Shown here: piece by piece, positions 35,271 to 48,783 of the stretch
Position numbering within the stretch: the first letter of the stretch is position 1
Layout of the letters: the number at the start of each line of letters is the position of its first letter
Assembly (NCBI GenBank): GCA_032871835.1
Contig: CM065300.1
Location: 71,780,017 to 71,844,016, forward strand
DNA: 64,000 bases
From: Dipteronia dyeriana
Taxonomy: Eukaryota > Streptophyta > Magnoliopsida > Sapindales > Sapindaceae
Direction: 5' to 3'
Notes under the pieces: generated by a model
Databases searched by the model: none
What the model was told of the DNA's origin: nothing
Seen by the model: the letters and a program-made list of their open reading frames with translations, nothing else
Program-made: the position numbers and the translations under genes

Positions 35271-37985
35271 ATGAATCGGGTGAGAATAATCATAACTTAC
35301 AACGGTCGATGGGAGCAGTTACTCGACGGAAGTCAGAGAGTTTAGGTTCCGATAACCAAGGATTGTAAGTGTCAAAGAGTATGACTTACGAAGAATTGGT
35401 GTCAATCGTGCAAACCATTGTGAAGTATGATGTAAACAAATGCAATGTTGATCTACAGTCTATATCAATCGTTCCTAGGACTACATGTCACACATTTATA
35501 AGAAATGAAGATGATATTCAGTTTATATTAAGGGAAGATAGGGTGATCCCTCAAGTATATGTTAGTCTAATTGAGAGGGCAACAAGAGATGTGATAGGTA
35601 ATGATATCCCTTATCGTGAAAATTCCTAACAATTTCAATCGTTTAGCGGAAGCAACCAAGTGTGCACAGAAAGGAGTGAGATCGAAGGTCGGGAAAACAT
35701 GTGTGGTGTCCCACCGAAAGTAGACGACCATGTTGATATAGTCGGACCACAATTCGATGATGCGTTTGGTTGTCAAATTGAGATGAATGATGAGCAATAC
35801 AACGAGCAATAAAATGATTTTACAATGGCATGAACAACCAGCAGAACACTTAACCGAATTTTGGGCCGATTCATGAGGTGGATAATGAGGTAAATATTGA
35901 TCCCGTAGATCATGTACAGAACACTGAGAAAGTGGAATAACCCTTCCAAATGGAGAGATATGGAAGACGTGTACACAAATTAGTAGCAGTGCACCAGATA
36001 TGGCTGGGACTTCCGAGGTCTGGCCTAATGTAACTCCATATAATTCTGATAATGCCACAATGTGAGTTATTTTCGGAGATTCATACTCGTTTGGTATGGG
36101 TGAAGGTAAAAAGTTGATAGAGGAAGAACCTATAAGCATGATTTATAAAGGTCAATTTTTTTCCACTAAAAAGGATTTGAAGAGACTAGTTAGCCATTTT
36201 GCAGTCGAAAGAACTTCGAGTGAAATGTGAAAAGGTCCAATAAGACAACATTATATCTGGTTTGTTTGACGGACAGCTGTATGTGGAAATTAAGATTGGT
36301 GAGAAGAGATGAATGGATGTACTTCCAAATAAGAAGTTTTGTCAATGAACACACTTGTCCGTTAGAGGAGATTCACTGTCGCCATCGACAAGCCAGTGCA
36401 GTAATAATTGGAGAAGTCGTTGCTTCTAGAATGCAACAACAACATGTTTGTCTCATGCGTCCCAGGGACATAATTGCCGATATGAAACCAATGTATGACA
36501 TCCAAATCATGTACAGTAAGACACATCAAGCCCTGCAATATGCGTTGACATTGACCTATGGAACACATGAAGAAAGCTTCCAACTACTGTCATCTTTCGG
36601 TTACGTGTTGGAAAAACAAAATCCTGACACAATCACTGACTTACAGTGCGACAAAGATGGTAAATTTCTCTATTTTTTCATGTCGTTGGGTGCCTCACTT
36701 AGAGGATTCTTAAGGTATATGCGTCCAGTTATTACAGTTGATGGTACCCATATGAAGGAAAGATTCGGGGGTACAATGTTTGTTACAACTGCACAAGATA
36801 GGAACGAACAGGTGTATCCAATTGCTTTTTGGTACAACGACTAAGAAAACAACCTTTCATGGTCGTGGTTTTTGGATTGCTTGAAGGGCGCCCTTAGTCA
36901 TATAAATGATATGGTATTCATTTTCGATCGACATGCAAGCATTGAAGCAAGGATTTCTAAAGTATTCTCTCATGCCATCCATACCATATGTTGGTATTTT
37001 TCTAAAAATATTAAGAAGCGATTTCACAAAAAGGATGTTATTGCCATAATAGACAAAACAGCTAGATCGTACACTGAATTGAAATATAACCGGCACATGG
37101 AAGAGTTGAATAACCTGTATCGAAATGCATTCGATTATGTCAATGATGTCGGTCCACACAAGTGGTCCCGCGTACACTGTCCCGAACGAAGGTACAGGGT
37201 GATGATAACAAATGTTACGGAATGCATAAACTCTTGTCTAAAATTCGCACGACAACTGCCTATGTTGACACTGATAGAGTTCATTAGGAATATGCTACAT
37301 CGGTGGTTTCACGATCGCCATCGAGCTGCATAGTCCATGCGTCATCAGTTGACCGACGCTGCCCATCTTATGATCTTGAAATATGTTGACAAGTGTGGTT
37401 ATATGATCGTTAATCCGTCGACTGGAACATATTCTCCGTCAAACGGTCTGGAAAGCAGTGGACTGTTGACTTATCCCGAAAGACCCGCACATGCAATAAA
37501 TTTCAAATGGACATGTTTTCATGTTCGCACGCACTCGCAGTGGCAAGGTACCTTACTAGCAACAATTTACGCTTTATATTACAGAAACCTGAATCTCATT
37601 GTTTTCATTGTTGCTGTAGAGATTGAAACTTGGATTTCATATCCCTGTGTGCAGACTACTATAAGAGGCAGACACTTGTTGATGCGTACTCGGTTCCTAT
37701 TATGCATGTTGGTCATCCTTCTTCATGGGTAGTGTCATTCGACATCGTTGAGCGGGTGATTTTGAATCAAATCTCTAGGAGACAAGTAGGACGCCTGAGG
37801 GCGAGTCGACATGTCTCGTCTTCGAAGAGGACACCAACACAACTGTGTAGAATATGTGGACAATCATGTAATAATTTAAGGAGGTGTTCTAACCCACCTT
37901 TGATTAATGATGGTCCGAACAGAGTTGTTCCTGAGCAATACCAGCGTAAGTGTAACATCTGTCATTTAGTTGGATACAACAAATA
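35271..37985 (+). pseudogene. MULE (MuDR-type) transposase, broken
   Basis: An N-terminal part starts MNRVRIIITYNGRWEQ at 35271 and stops at once (TAG near 35341). A second part lies at 35369-35629. The zinc-chelating and transposase core starts at about 36227. VITVDGTHMKERFGGT (about 36730) carries the first catalytic Asp of the DDE core, and the sequence continues past a stop at 36842 through ISKVFSHAIHTICWYF to a stop at 37331. The tail (37337-37985) keeps SWIM-like and zinc-knuckle remnants (CRICGQSCNN; CNICHLVGYN). At least five stops or shifts make it inactive. Confidence 0.85.
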
Positions 37986-38039
37986 GACGTGCTTTGATAA
38001 GGACTCTACCGTGGAATGAATCGAGGCATTGATAGTGAT

Positions 38040-38658
38040 TAGGGATGGCAATTTGACCCGCACCCGCGAGCGCCCGCCCGAACCCGACCCTGTAGGGTCG
38101 GGTATGGATGGTGAATTTACGACCCACGGACCCGCGAATCTGTTTAATGAAAAACCCGATGGGTTCGATGGTGGGTACGGGTTGAAAAAATGAACCTAAG
38201 GGTTGGACCCGCGAACCCGCATAAATAAAATACTTGTATATAAACGTATATAGACATTTCAATTATTTTTGGTCGTTTTATTTTTATGGTTATTATTGTT
38301 TTGTAATGTGTCAAGTAGAAAATTAGAAATGGAAACTTAATTCAATTGAGTATCAAATATGTGATTACATGTGGAAATTTACAAATAACAAATCATGGGT
38401 TCGCTGGTTTGTGGATTGCGTATTTGTGGGTATCTAGTGGGTGAAGCATCCACCTGTGAACCTACATTATTTCGCGGGTCCGCGAGTGAGGGTATGGGTG
38501 CAGCCATAATCCGCGGGTTAAAATCCGCCTGTGAACCCGTTTACCTACGCGAGTTTGAGGTACGCGGGTTTGATGGCATGCGCGGGTGAGAAAAGATTTC
38601 ACGGGTGAGGGTTTGGATTTTACAAAACCCACCCGAACCCGACCCGCTGCCATCTCTA
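38040..38658. mobile_element. Non-autonomous hAT-type element with CCCG(A)ACCC repeats
   Basis: It starts TAGGGATGGCA and ends TGCCATCTCTA. It is flanked by ATAGTGAT and ATATTGAC (6 of 8 bases alike). Both subterminal regions consist of repeated GGGTTCGCGGGT / ACCCGCGAACCC-type words, the known pattern of a widespread plant hAT MITE group. No transposase. It lies between the two converging MULE genes. Confidence 0.85.
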
Positions 38659-38852
38659 ATATTGACACCATTTTAATTATTTGGAATTATTTCAGTTGTA
38701 CAATCACTTAACGTATAATTCAATGGGGTTGTTATTTTTCAGTTTTGTTATTATGAGAGGTATGCAATATGTGTTGTTCTACGTTCACTGATTAAAATAA
38801 TTTGAATGATTTTTTTTATTACATTTATTACTATAAATGAGCTATACAATAA

Positions 38853-39004
38853 CTATAATCTAAGTTGTGGTTGGGAGTTACAAAAAACCTCCACAACCAT
38901 CCTCGGATGGATGGTGGGTATATCGTCTTCAGTCCAATCATAATCCACCTTATCTGCTAGTGTGTACTCAATCAACCTTAACGTATGGGCACCATAGTTA
39001 CCCC
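38853..39004 (-). pseudogene. C-terminal fragment of the Ulp1-like (C48) protease
   Basis: Read on (-) it encodes about 50 residues containing HTLRLIEYTLADK, DWTEDDIPTI and VVEVFCNS, then TAG at 38853-38855. These match the end of transposon-carried Ulp1 proteases. Just before them the family has the catalytic cysteine in an N/D-C-G motif; here the sequence reads GNYGAHTL, with Tyr in that place. The fragment abuts the copia element at 39011. Deleting that element and one GAAAT copy rejoins it to the upstream part at 50978 with a TTTCAG acceptor in front. Confidence 0.7.
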
Positions 39005-41385
39005 TGAAATGGTTGGGTTTTATGCCCTAAAGATGTAATTTGTAAATGGATTTATGAAATAAATAAAAGGAAAAGTTCAATTCATTCTTGTTATGTTGTT
39101 TATTTTATAACTTGTGCATATATTTAACATCCAAGATTGCCTGATGTAATCTCGAATTGTGTATATGAGTGCCATAAACAGATGGATACAGTAAGAGATG
39201 TGCAATATAAAGAGTCCATAGATAGCAAATAAAGCTGGGTACTTTATTTGTGGTTAATCTATAGTTACGGTCCATTCCGTAATGTACGGTGATTCTATCC
39301 TGAATCATTCATATGTAGATATGAGAATGTAAGCACCTTGTATGATGTGATCATATAGGACTGGGCTATGATCTATATGAATCTGTCACCATGATTCGTT
39401 TACCGATGAGATTCATATATATCAACTAGTGATGGCTATATGTGGGTGATCTTAATCCTGAGTGTCTTATCGACTCCTTCAGGTTCGATCGTGGTCTTTG
39501 ATATACCATGGGTGAGGTCGGATGCAGTTCCTGATCAATATGCTCTGTATGTTGGGATTGCGGTTTGGGTTGTGGCTGGGAAGGTTTGTACACAATAGTG
39601 GAATCCACTCATTCTTGTGAGAAGTAGATGATAGTTCTTTTAAGGGTTGATTCGAGGCTTGGACAATATGAGCGCTCTCCTAGTTCCGTAAGGAAATATG
39701 ATTTATTGTCCATTAGAGAATCAACAGTACTTAAAGGATATATGTAATTAAAGGGGTATAACGGACATTATGACCCAGCTCTAATTATAAACTATTGTGG
39801 AGGATCACACCATATGTAATAGCTACATCGATTGATACCGAGTTGTATCGGTCTGTGTAAAAGCGTCTGCAATTGAGATAGTGTAGCTTCGAGTTTTAGT
39901 GGAATAACACCGGAGTTAATAATCAAGGAATATTAATTAAAGAGTTTAATTAATGATTCTGAGGATTATTGGAGCTCAAAATACTGTGGGTCCATTAGGT
40001 CCCCTTGCTAGCCCGACTGATTTAGGTAACAAGGGTCACAGTTAATTAATTGGACTGTCCAATTAATTGTGTTACAAAAGTGACACGTATATATTCAGGA
40101 ATTAATTGAATAATGAGATTATTTAATTAATGAATATTAATAGTTAAATTAATTAAATAATTAGATTATTTAATTATATTGATAATTATGATTTATTAAT
40201 TAACTATTAATTGGAGGGTGTTATTTGATATATGGATTTAAGTGAAGATTATTTTATCTTACTAAATCATTTATCTAAGTATTTGATTTTAAGTTTAAAT
40301 TTAAAATACTTATTATCACTTTTAATAAATTAGATATATTTGAAAAGGATAATTAAAAGATATATATCAATTATAATACAACAGATTACATTGGATGCAA
40401 ATTGGTGTGTACACATATGTATATATATAAAAGTGTATATATGATATATATGTTTTATATATTAATAAATATAGAAAAAAACGCATGTATAGTTTTGTGA
40501 AAAAAAAAACATGCATCAGGTGAAAGAAAAAGTAGGGCGTGATATTCATATATATATATATATATGAAAAAGCAAGAGCAAGCGTATATATATATATATA
40601 TATGAAAAAGCAAGAGCAAGCGTGTTTTTGTTTTTTGTTTTGAAAAAAAAGTTGTTTTGGTTTTTTGTGTTATACCAGATATACACGAAAAAAAATAAAA
40701 AAAATCAATATATATATTTTGCATGAGATGCTATTCATGTGTGTATGAAATCAATACACCAAATTGAGAAGAAAGAGTTTCTTCAAATATTTTTATACAT
40801 TCTCCATTCAAGTTCCTGAGATCGTGACTCGCCCACACGTAAGTACCAATTCTGGGAGATAGCGAGGAAGATCGAGTGGTTCAGACATGAGTACATCGTA
40901 AAGTGAAAGAGCTTCCAAACGTTGGTAAGATTGGTTCAGACAAGAGCAAAACGTAAAGTGAATGAGCCTCCAAATGTTGGTACGTTCTTCTGATTTTTAT
41001 TGATTACAATTTCCTATATATATATATATATTATATGTATTAGTTCCGAAAAATAATTACGATCCAAAGTTCATTGGTCCTAGATACAGATTATGATATG
41101 TATAAAAATTTTAAAACCTAGTTCCGCTGCGTAACCGGTGAACGGGGTTCCAACAATTGGTATCAGAGCCAATTTTATTTTTCGGAACATGAAATTGTTT
41201 TCGATGCTTCTGTATATATAAATGTGTATGCATCATCTTTATGATTGTATAAATGTTTATAATTATATTGTTTAATTTAAACATGATTGATCGTAAATTT
41301 TTATGATACTGTGGATTTAGGGTTTATGGGTTTTATTATTGCTATTGCTATTTTTTTTCAGTTGTTTTTTTTATTAAATTGTATT

Positions 41386-41423
<38 letters not shown>

Positions 41424-42988
41424 ATACGTGAACCTGGTGAAAACATATGAAGTCAACGTCACAGAAGTTGTGCAATTGTTGCAGTGTCCGTGTGATAAAT
41501 TGGATGTGCAATTGTTGCACAGTGTACATGTAATGAGAAGTTGTGCAATTTTAAAATTGCATGTATGTGGTGGGACCGCAAGCAACACCATGTGCATGTG
41601 AGACATGCGTGGTGGTAGTACAAGCAACACACACATGACCTGTACAACAACACATGTACATTTCCAAAGGCAATTGTTGCCTAGTCCGTTATGTACAGAT
41701 TTTTCGTTAAGGATTCATGAGATGAATCAGAGTGATCTGAAGAGACTGGAAGACTCGAAAATTACAAGAAGACCAAGGAATGCTTTGGAATTTTTTTTAT
41801 AATTTTAGATTCCAATTTTTAGGTTAAATAATCCACAATACTCGGTCAATTCATGTATGCTTTATATTATGTGATGATAAAAGCATTACCATGCATACGT
41901 ATGTCATTTAGATTAGATGTGTCTACACAAATATATTTGATATGTCATACATGCATTATAGCCTGATATTTTATGTATTTTTTTTAATATGATTAAAATG
42001 GGTAAATACATAAATTGGCTATGAATAATGAGATTAGTTTTTTTTAATGGTTAGAAAACTTGGTAATTCTTATTAATATTAATCTAGTTATTAAAGAGTT
42101 TAATAAGTTAGATTAATATGGTCATTTATTGTAATTAGGATTAATATTATTAATAACCTAATAATAAATGAACAGAATAAAGTGTTAGAGTTTTAATTGT
42201 TAAAACTTGGTAAACACTATCATAATAATCTGACCTTAGTAAATAGTTTACTGAATCTTAGATTGTTCACTAATAGATTAGATTGTTAATTGTTAAAAAT
42301 CATTAATAATTTATTAGTTAATTAGAATTTGGTTCTAATTAGTTAATGCGCTAGATAACTTGATTAAAGTTAGTCGTTTAATCCTGTAGAGTCTAGGTGC
42401 ATTAACGGTTAATAGAAAACCATAATTTTAAAATAGTGAGTGGGAGAGGGATATATGACATATATATCCCGCGGTCTTTATCATTAGTTCAACACCGTGA
42501 GATCCGAGTGGGGCCTCGTGATGACTTTGCTTTCGTCCTCCCTAAGGAGTGTTTCCACAAAAGTCAATACCAAGGTTGACTTCCTAACAGATAGGATTTT
42601 CTAAGGTATTTCGGGATTGACCGACCCTAAGGCGGCAATTCTTGAGTTAAACTTGTGAGATCTGAAATGATGGGTTACACTCACAAAGGTTTTGATTAAG
42701 TTTGTTAATTAAAAACCTAATTGAATGAACGATGGTTCAATGATATGGAATAAGAGTTATTCTAGAATATCATTTGATTGAGAATGTCTTGGTCCAACAT
42801 GCAAAGACTTGACCGACCCTAAGGCGGCACTTCTTTGTGGTATGTTGGATTGTCGTGGTATAGTAACTAGTTTTAGGGTAGTTCTAGTTCGTTAAACATG
42901 TGCATGCATCATGTTTAAATTTATGCCAAAGTACTCGCACTTGTTTTAAATAAATGACTGAATGAATGTTTTATTTATTTCAGTAATA

Positions 42989-45900
42989 ATGTCTTCTGCA
43001 TTACTTCAAATTCTCGTAAACGAAAAATTAACTGGTGATAACTACACTAAGTGGAAACTTAACATTAATGCAATATTGGTCACCAAAGACCTCAAGTTTG
43101 TGCTTACGGAGGAATGTCCTCCAGTGCCTGCTGCAAATGCCACACGAACTGTTCGAGAGGCATACAAGCGAAGGATAAGCCTAAACCCAAGAAACCCCAA
43201 AGCAAGAAGAAGTTCAAGAAAAGTAAATATGATTTACTTGTTCTTGAGTCGTGTTTAGTGGAAGATGATTCTTCATACTGGATAGTTGATTCGGAGGCCA
43301 CTAACCATGTTAGTTCTTCGTTACAATGGACTGATTCTTGGACACAGCTAAAGGAGCAAGCCTTCTCAATGCGTGTGGGGTCAGGGGATGTCATGTCGGC
43401 ACGAACAGTGAGTGTAATTAGATTACTTTTTTTTTTGTAATAATTATATATTGTTGGACAATGTATTTTATATTCTTGGATTCACACGAAATTTGATTTC
43501 CATTTTTAAATTGTTAGAACAATCGTATTATGTTTCTTTTAATAATAAGTTTGTTATTATTGGAAAGAATGGTCTGAATATTTGTTCAGGAATTAATAAA
43601 AACAAATTGTATATGTTAAGATCGTTAATACATACTACACTGTTCAACACCGAAATGTTTAATGTTGAAAAACCAAAAACTAAACGACATAAGATTTCTC
43701 CAAATAATGACACGTATCTCTGGCATCTAAGGCTTGGTCATATCAACCTTGACCGGATAGACATACTAGTAAAAAGTGAACCTTTAAGTGAGTTAAAAGT
43801 TGGAACCTTACCTACCTATGAATCTTGTCTGGAAGGTAAGATGACTAAGAGACCTTTTACTGGAAAAGGGCTTAGAGATAAAAAACCGCTAGAGCTTATA
43901 CATACAGACGTCTGCGGACCGATGAATGTTAAAGCTAGGGATAGTTATGAGTATTATGTCACCTTTATAGATGACCACTCAAGATACGGATACGTCTACC
44001 TAATGCAATGAAAATCGGAAACATTTGAAATGTTCAAAGAATTTCGAGTTGAAGTTGAGAATCAATTAGGTAGGACTATCAAGTCACTACGATCGAATCG
44101 TGGTGGTGAGTACCTTGACCAAGAGTTTGAAGACTTCTTGGTCGAGCATGGGATAGTTTCCCAACTCACAGCTCCCGGTACACCTCAGTAAAATGGTGTA
44201 GCAAAAAAGAGAAATAGAACTCTGATGGAAATCGTGAGATCTATGATTAGTTTCTCATCATTACCAAATTATTTTTAGGGATATGTGTTACAAACAGCGG
44301 CATACATTTTGAACGTAGTGCCATCCAAATCTGTTTCTAATACTCCCCTAGAGTTGTGGAATGGTCGTAAAGCTAGTTTACGATATTTCCGTATATGGAG
44401 GTGTCCAACACACGTGCTAAAGAACAAAAGTGGAAAGCTAGACTCCAAGTCTGTGGTCTGCCTGTTTGTAGGATACTCCAAGGAGACCAAAGGTGGACAC
44501 TTCTATAGTTTCGAAGATAACAAAGTATTTGTATCGACAAATGCAACGTTTCTTGATGATAATTATATTAGTGACCATAAATTTCATTCTAAGATTGTAT
44601 TGAATGAGTTGGAGCCTGGTGAGACTAGTGTTTTATCAACAAGAGTTGTTGATCCATAAACATCTGAGAGTAAGATGGTTCCTGATCAGGATACACTGCC
44701 ATCTAGATGTAGTGAGAGGGTTGTGAAACAACCTGAATGCTATTTAGGTATAGGTGAGGGACAAGGTGTTGTCTCTGCTGATGGTGTGGATGATCCATTG
44801 ACATTTGAGAATGCAATGGAAGATCCTGATAAAGAGGAATGACTTAAAGCCATGAATCTCGAGATGAAGTCCATGTACTCTAACTCAGTCTAGGATCTTG
44901 TAGACTTACCGGAAGGGGTAAAACCCATAGGGTGTCAGTGGATCTACAAGAGAAAGAGAGGAGTAGACGGGAGGGTAGAGACCTTCAAGGCAAGACTAGT
45001 GGCTAAGGGTTATACCCAGAAAGAGGGGGTCGATTTTTTAGGATTATGCTCGATAGCAAGAGTGTGATATTGTAATTAACAATCATTTCATATGAATAAA
45101 GTGATTTATAGTTTAACAAATCTTATAGCATTTATAGTTAAATTATTATAATTGTCAAAAGTAAATAATCATAAGGTCAAAAAACTATGAGAAAAGAAGA
45201 ATTGTTCATACATCTAGATATGTTTGAGGTAGACACAATTCTTTAGTTAGTCTTGAATAATATTCACAACTTAAGATAGAAGGTTGGGCGCCTTTATCTT
45301 GTCAAAGTTGTAGATTCTTTTACAAGCATTTGAGTGAGATCAAATGTGTTATGATGAGTCTAAATTCATCAAAGTGTGGTGTCTTTGGGCAAAAGAATCT
45401 AGTGCACTGGGTGCATTGAATAGGATCAAAATGAAATACTTTATCTAAAACCGTCAATGGATAAAAGTTTTCATTTGAAGACAACCGGAGAATCTATCTC
45501 AATCCTGAGATAAATGCTGGACTTATGGTTGCAAGTGTTATCATTTGAGCTATCAATGAGTACGATTATATATCATAGTCTATCCTCGATAGTTTGGTGG
45601 TATTCATTTGTTAATCGATAGAGGACTTCATTTATAGATATGGACATCGTGGCTCCATTTATTGAATGAGAGTAGAATACCATCATATGGATGTTTTGAG
45701 GTATTGGATATTAAATCTTAACGTTAAGTTTTCAGTAGTGTCTATTGAAACATGGCTTCTGGACAAGTCAAAATATCCAAGTTCAAAATGTGGTCATATG
45801 AGTAAATATGGTAACTTGGAGAGCTATAGGCGGTCTATAAGCTCTTGACGATTACTGGTATTCTTCACGAGGATACACTTTCTCCAATAAGGTTGTCTAG

Positions 45901-48783
45901 GGTATGAATGAGTAACATCAACTTATTCTATATTTATTTAAGAGTTCAATTTTAGTTCTTTAGTGGAATGAACTAAAATTAAAAAGATCGGACCTAAGTG
46001 AATCATTTGTTGATTGTGATTGGGTTGTATTGGAGCTTAAATTTAGATAGCCCGCCAAGATCCCCAATCCACACGAACTTATATGGATCACTTGATATAT
46101 TCTATCGGACCAATTTAGGGGTCCATCTAGAATTGTATTAAGGCATGAGAACTTGTTTCTTTTTGTAAGAATAGGTCTAGTTCACATGTGGACTTTTTAT
46201 TAAGGTCCAATAGATTTAATAAAATAAAAAAAATAATATATGACCCTTATATATGGTATGGGCGGCAAGGCTATTAAGAATAGCTTAAATATATTATTTT
46301 ATTTTATTATTTAATTAAATAAAAATTAATTAATTTGATGATTAATTAATTATTTAATTAAAAGTCAAAATCTTTTTCCTAGTAGGAGATGGTCTCCTAA
46401 AACTATACTATTGTTGGTAGTATAGTTAATGTTAAAGACTATATTTGATAAGTAGATAAATAAAAAGAATTATTTATCTAATCAAATTAGGAAGTCTTTA
46501 ATATGGTTACAAATACACTATTGAGTTGGATTAGGAGTCTTGGTGAATGATATAATTCATTTAGAAAAAGGATTCTTAACCACCAAGTAAATCTACCTAA
46601 GGAAAGGATTCTTAACAACCAAGTAAATCCTTCTTAGGAAAGGATTTGTGATCCTAATCTATATGCAATGAAATTTCGGCCAGCCCATATATATATACAT
46701 GAGGATATAATTCCTTTGAGATAAGGATTCTTAACTACCAAATAAATCCACATAAGGAAAGGATTCTTGCCAACCAAGTAAATCCTTCTTAGGAGATGAT
46801 TTATGATCATATATATATATATGTTAGGAAATTCGGCCAGCCCTAAGATTTTCTATGAGTAAATTTCGGCCATGTTAGGTAAATTTCAAGAGAGAATTTG
46901 GCTTAGCATGAGAGAATTTTGAGGGAGAAAAATTTAGTTTTTTGCTCTAGACAAAATTCGATCAACTCATAGATATAGGGTGTGGAATTCGGCCAAGAAG
47001 AAGAGAGAAAAAGAGAACGTTTTTGTTTTCGATAGTACACTAGTATCCTTTACATCAAAAGGGTTTTGTGTACAACATCGAATCAAGGTTCACACGAGTT
47101 TCAATCAATTTGATTGATAATTCACAAGTGACCGGTCGTTCTTGATTTTTCTCTTGGAGGATATTTGTAACTAACAAAGAAATAGATTTTGTTTGTTTCC
47201 ATCCTCAGGTATACAATTTAAAGAAAGGGAGCCCACACTCCTAGGTGATTCACGTTCGTGATTGGATTGAAAGATCTTGCGGAATCAATTCGGCGCGAGA
47301 AAAAGGTACGATACTTTTATATACATCAATTAATCTAGGGTTAAGGTTCTCGTTGCATAAAAGGGAAGATTTTTTAAATATACGCAAACCCTAATTAGTT
47401 TTTTTATTACACTTCCATTGCGTTTTTAACCCGTTTTTCCCTACACGATTATGAAGAGACCTTCTCACTAGTAGCCTTGTTTAAGTCTATTAGGATTCTC
47501 TTATCCATTGCTGTCTATTTCGATTATGAAATTTGGTAAATGGACGTCAAGACTGCATTCTTGAATGACAATCTTGATGAGAGCATCTATATGATGCAAC
47601 CAGAGGGATTTGTGTCTCCAGATCAAGAGCAAAAGGTTTGCAAGCTGCAAAGGTCCATCTATGGACTTAAGCAAACATCTAGATCTTGAAATATTAGTTT
47701 TGATGATGTGATCAAAACCTATGGCTTCGAGCAGAACATCGATGAGCCTTGTGTCTACAAGCGTATCATTGATAAAAAAGTAGTTTTCTTGGTCTTATAC
47801 GTAGATGATATCCTACTCATTGGGAATGATGTGGGAGTTTTGTCTGATGTAAAGGGTTGGCTGGCTAGCCAATTCCAAATGAAAGATTTGGGAGAGGCGA
47901 ATTATGTTATAGGTATCCAACTTATAAGGGATCGTAAGAACAAACTTATAGCACTGTCTCAGGCATCATATATCTATAAGATTCTTATGCGATTTTCGAT
48001 GCAAAACTCCAAGAAAGGTAATTTACCTTTTAGGCATGAAGTTCACTTGTCTAAGGAACAGTGTCCTAAGACACCTCAAGAAGTTGAGGATATGAGACGT
48101 GTACCCTATGCATCAGCAGTGGGTAGTCTCATGTATGCTATGTTATGCACGAGATCAGACATCTGCTATGCAGTAGGAGTAGTCAGTGGATACCAGTCCA
48201 ACCCAGTATTGGATCATTGGGTTACTTTCAAGACAATTCTCAAGTATCTTCAGAGAATGAGAGACCATATGCTAGTTTATTCCGGGCAGGATTTGATCTC
48301 GTTAGGATACAAGGATTCTGATTTTTAGTCAGACAGAGATTCTAGGAATCCACGTCTGGATTAGTATTCACCCTGGGTGGTGGAGCCATTGTGTGGAGAA
48401 GTATCAAGCAACCTTGCATTGTTGACTTCACCATGGAAGTCGAATATGTAGCCGCTTGTGAAGCTGCTAAAGAGGTTGTTTGGCTCCATAAATTCTTGAG
48501 TGATCTGGAAATTGTTCCAGATCTGGATAGGCCTATCACACTTTATTGTGATAAAAGTGGTGTTGTGGCTAATTCCAAAGAACCAAGAAGCCACACGAGA
48601 GGGAAGCATATAGTGATAAAGTATCATCTCATTAGAGAGATAATGTAGAGAGGAGATGTGATCGTCACAAAGATAGCCTCACAAGACAATCATATTGATC
48701 CATTTACAAAGACCTTACCGGCTAAAGTGTTTTCGGGTCACCTAGATGGTCTAGGGTTACGAGACATGCCTCACATGATTTAG
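42989..48783 (+). pseudogene. Broken copia gag-pol, split by a solo LTR
   Basis: Gag starts at 42989 (MSSALLQILVNEKLTGDNY) and is internally deleted near 43170. Protease reads DSEAT for DSGAT (about 43285). The integrase zinc and core regions run from about 43720 to 44280. The second catalytic Asp is Asn (RSNRGGEY, about 44093) and the Glu is Lys (VAKKRNR, about 44205). RT begins at about 44900, is cut at 45035, and resumes at 47461 (FNDDNLDE-type region, then YVDDILLIGN). RNase H runs to 48783. Stops at about 44009, 44190, 44276, 47687, 48326 and 48646 make it dead. Confidence 0.9.
45036..47455. mobile_element. Solo LTR (2420 bp) inside the copia RT region
   Basis: It lies between two copies of CGATT (45031-45035 and 47456-47460). 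Removing it with one copy restores the RT codons VDYEETFS. It begins TTTTAGG (TG mutated to TT) and ends CCCTACA. No primer-binding site or coding domain is found inside, so it is a solo LTR left by recombination. Between about 46550 and 46810 it has four copies of an AGGATTCTTAACAACCAAGT-type unit. Confidence 0.85.

Noticed and set aside
34952..35293. 113-codon frame on (-) with FFVRVRAF repeats
   Set aside because: A translation of the TCCGAGCTTTTTT array, not a gene.
40540..40625. CRISPR-like repeats (gaaaaagcaagagcaagcg with AT spacers)
   Set aside because: Only two copies, within a retrotransposon LTR in a plant genome; a local duplication that is single in the 3' LTR.
45666..45848. 60-codon frame within the solo LTR
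   Set aside because: No homology; lies wholly within LTR sequence.
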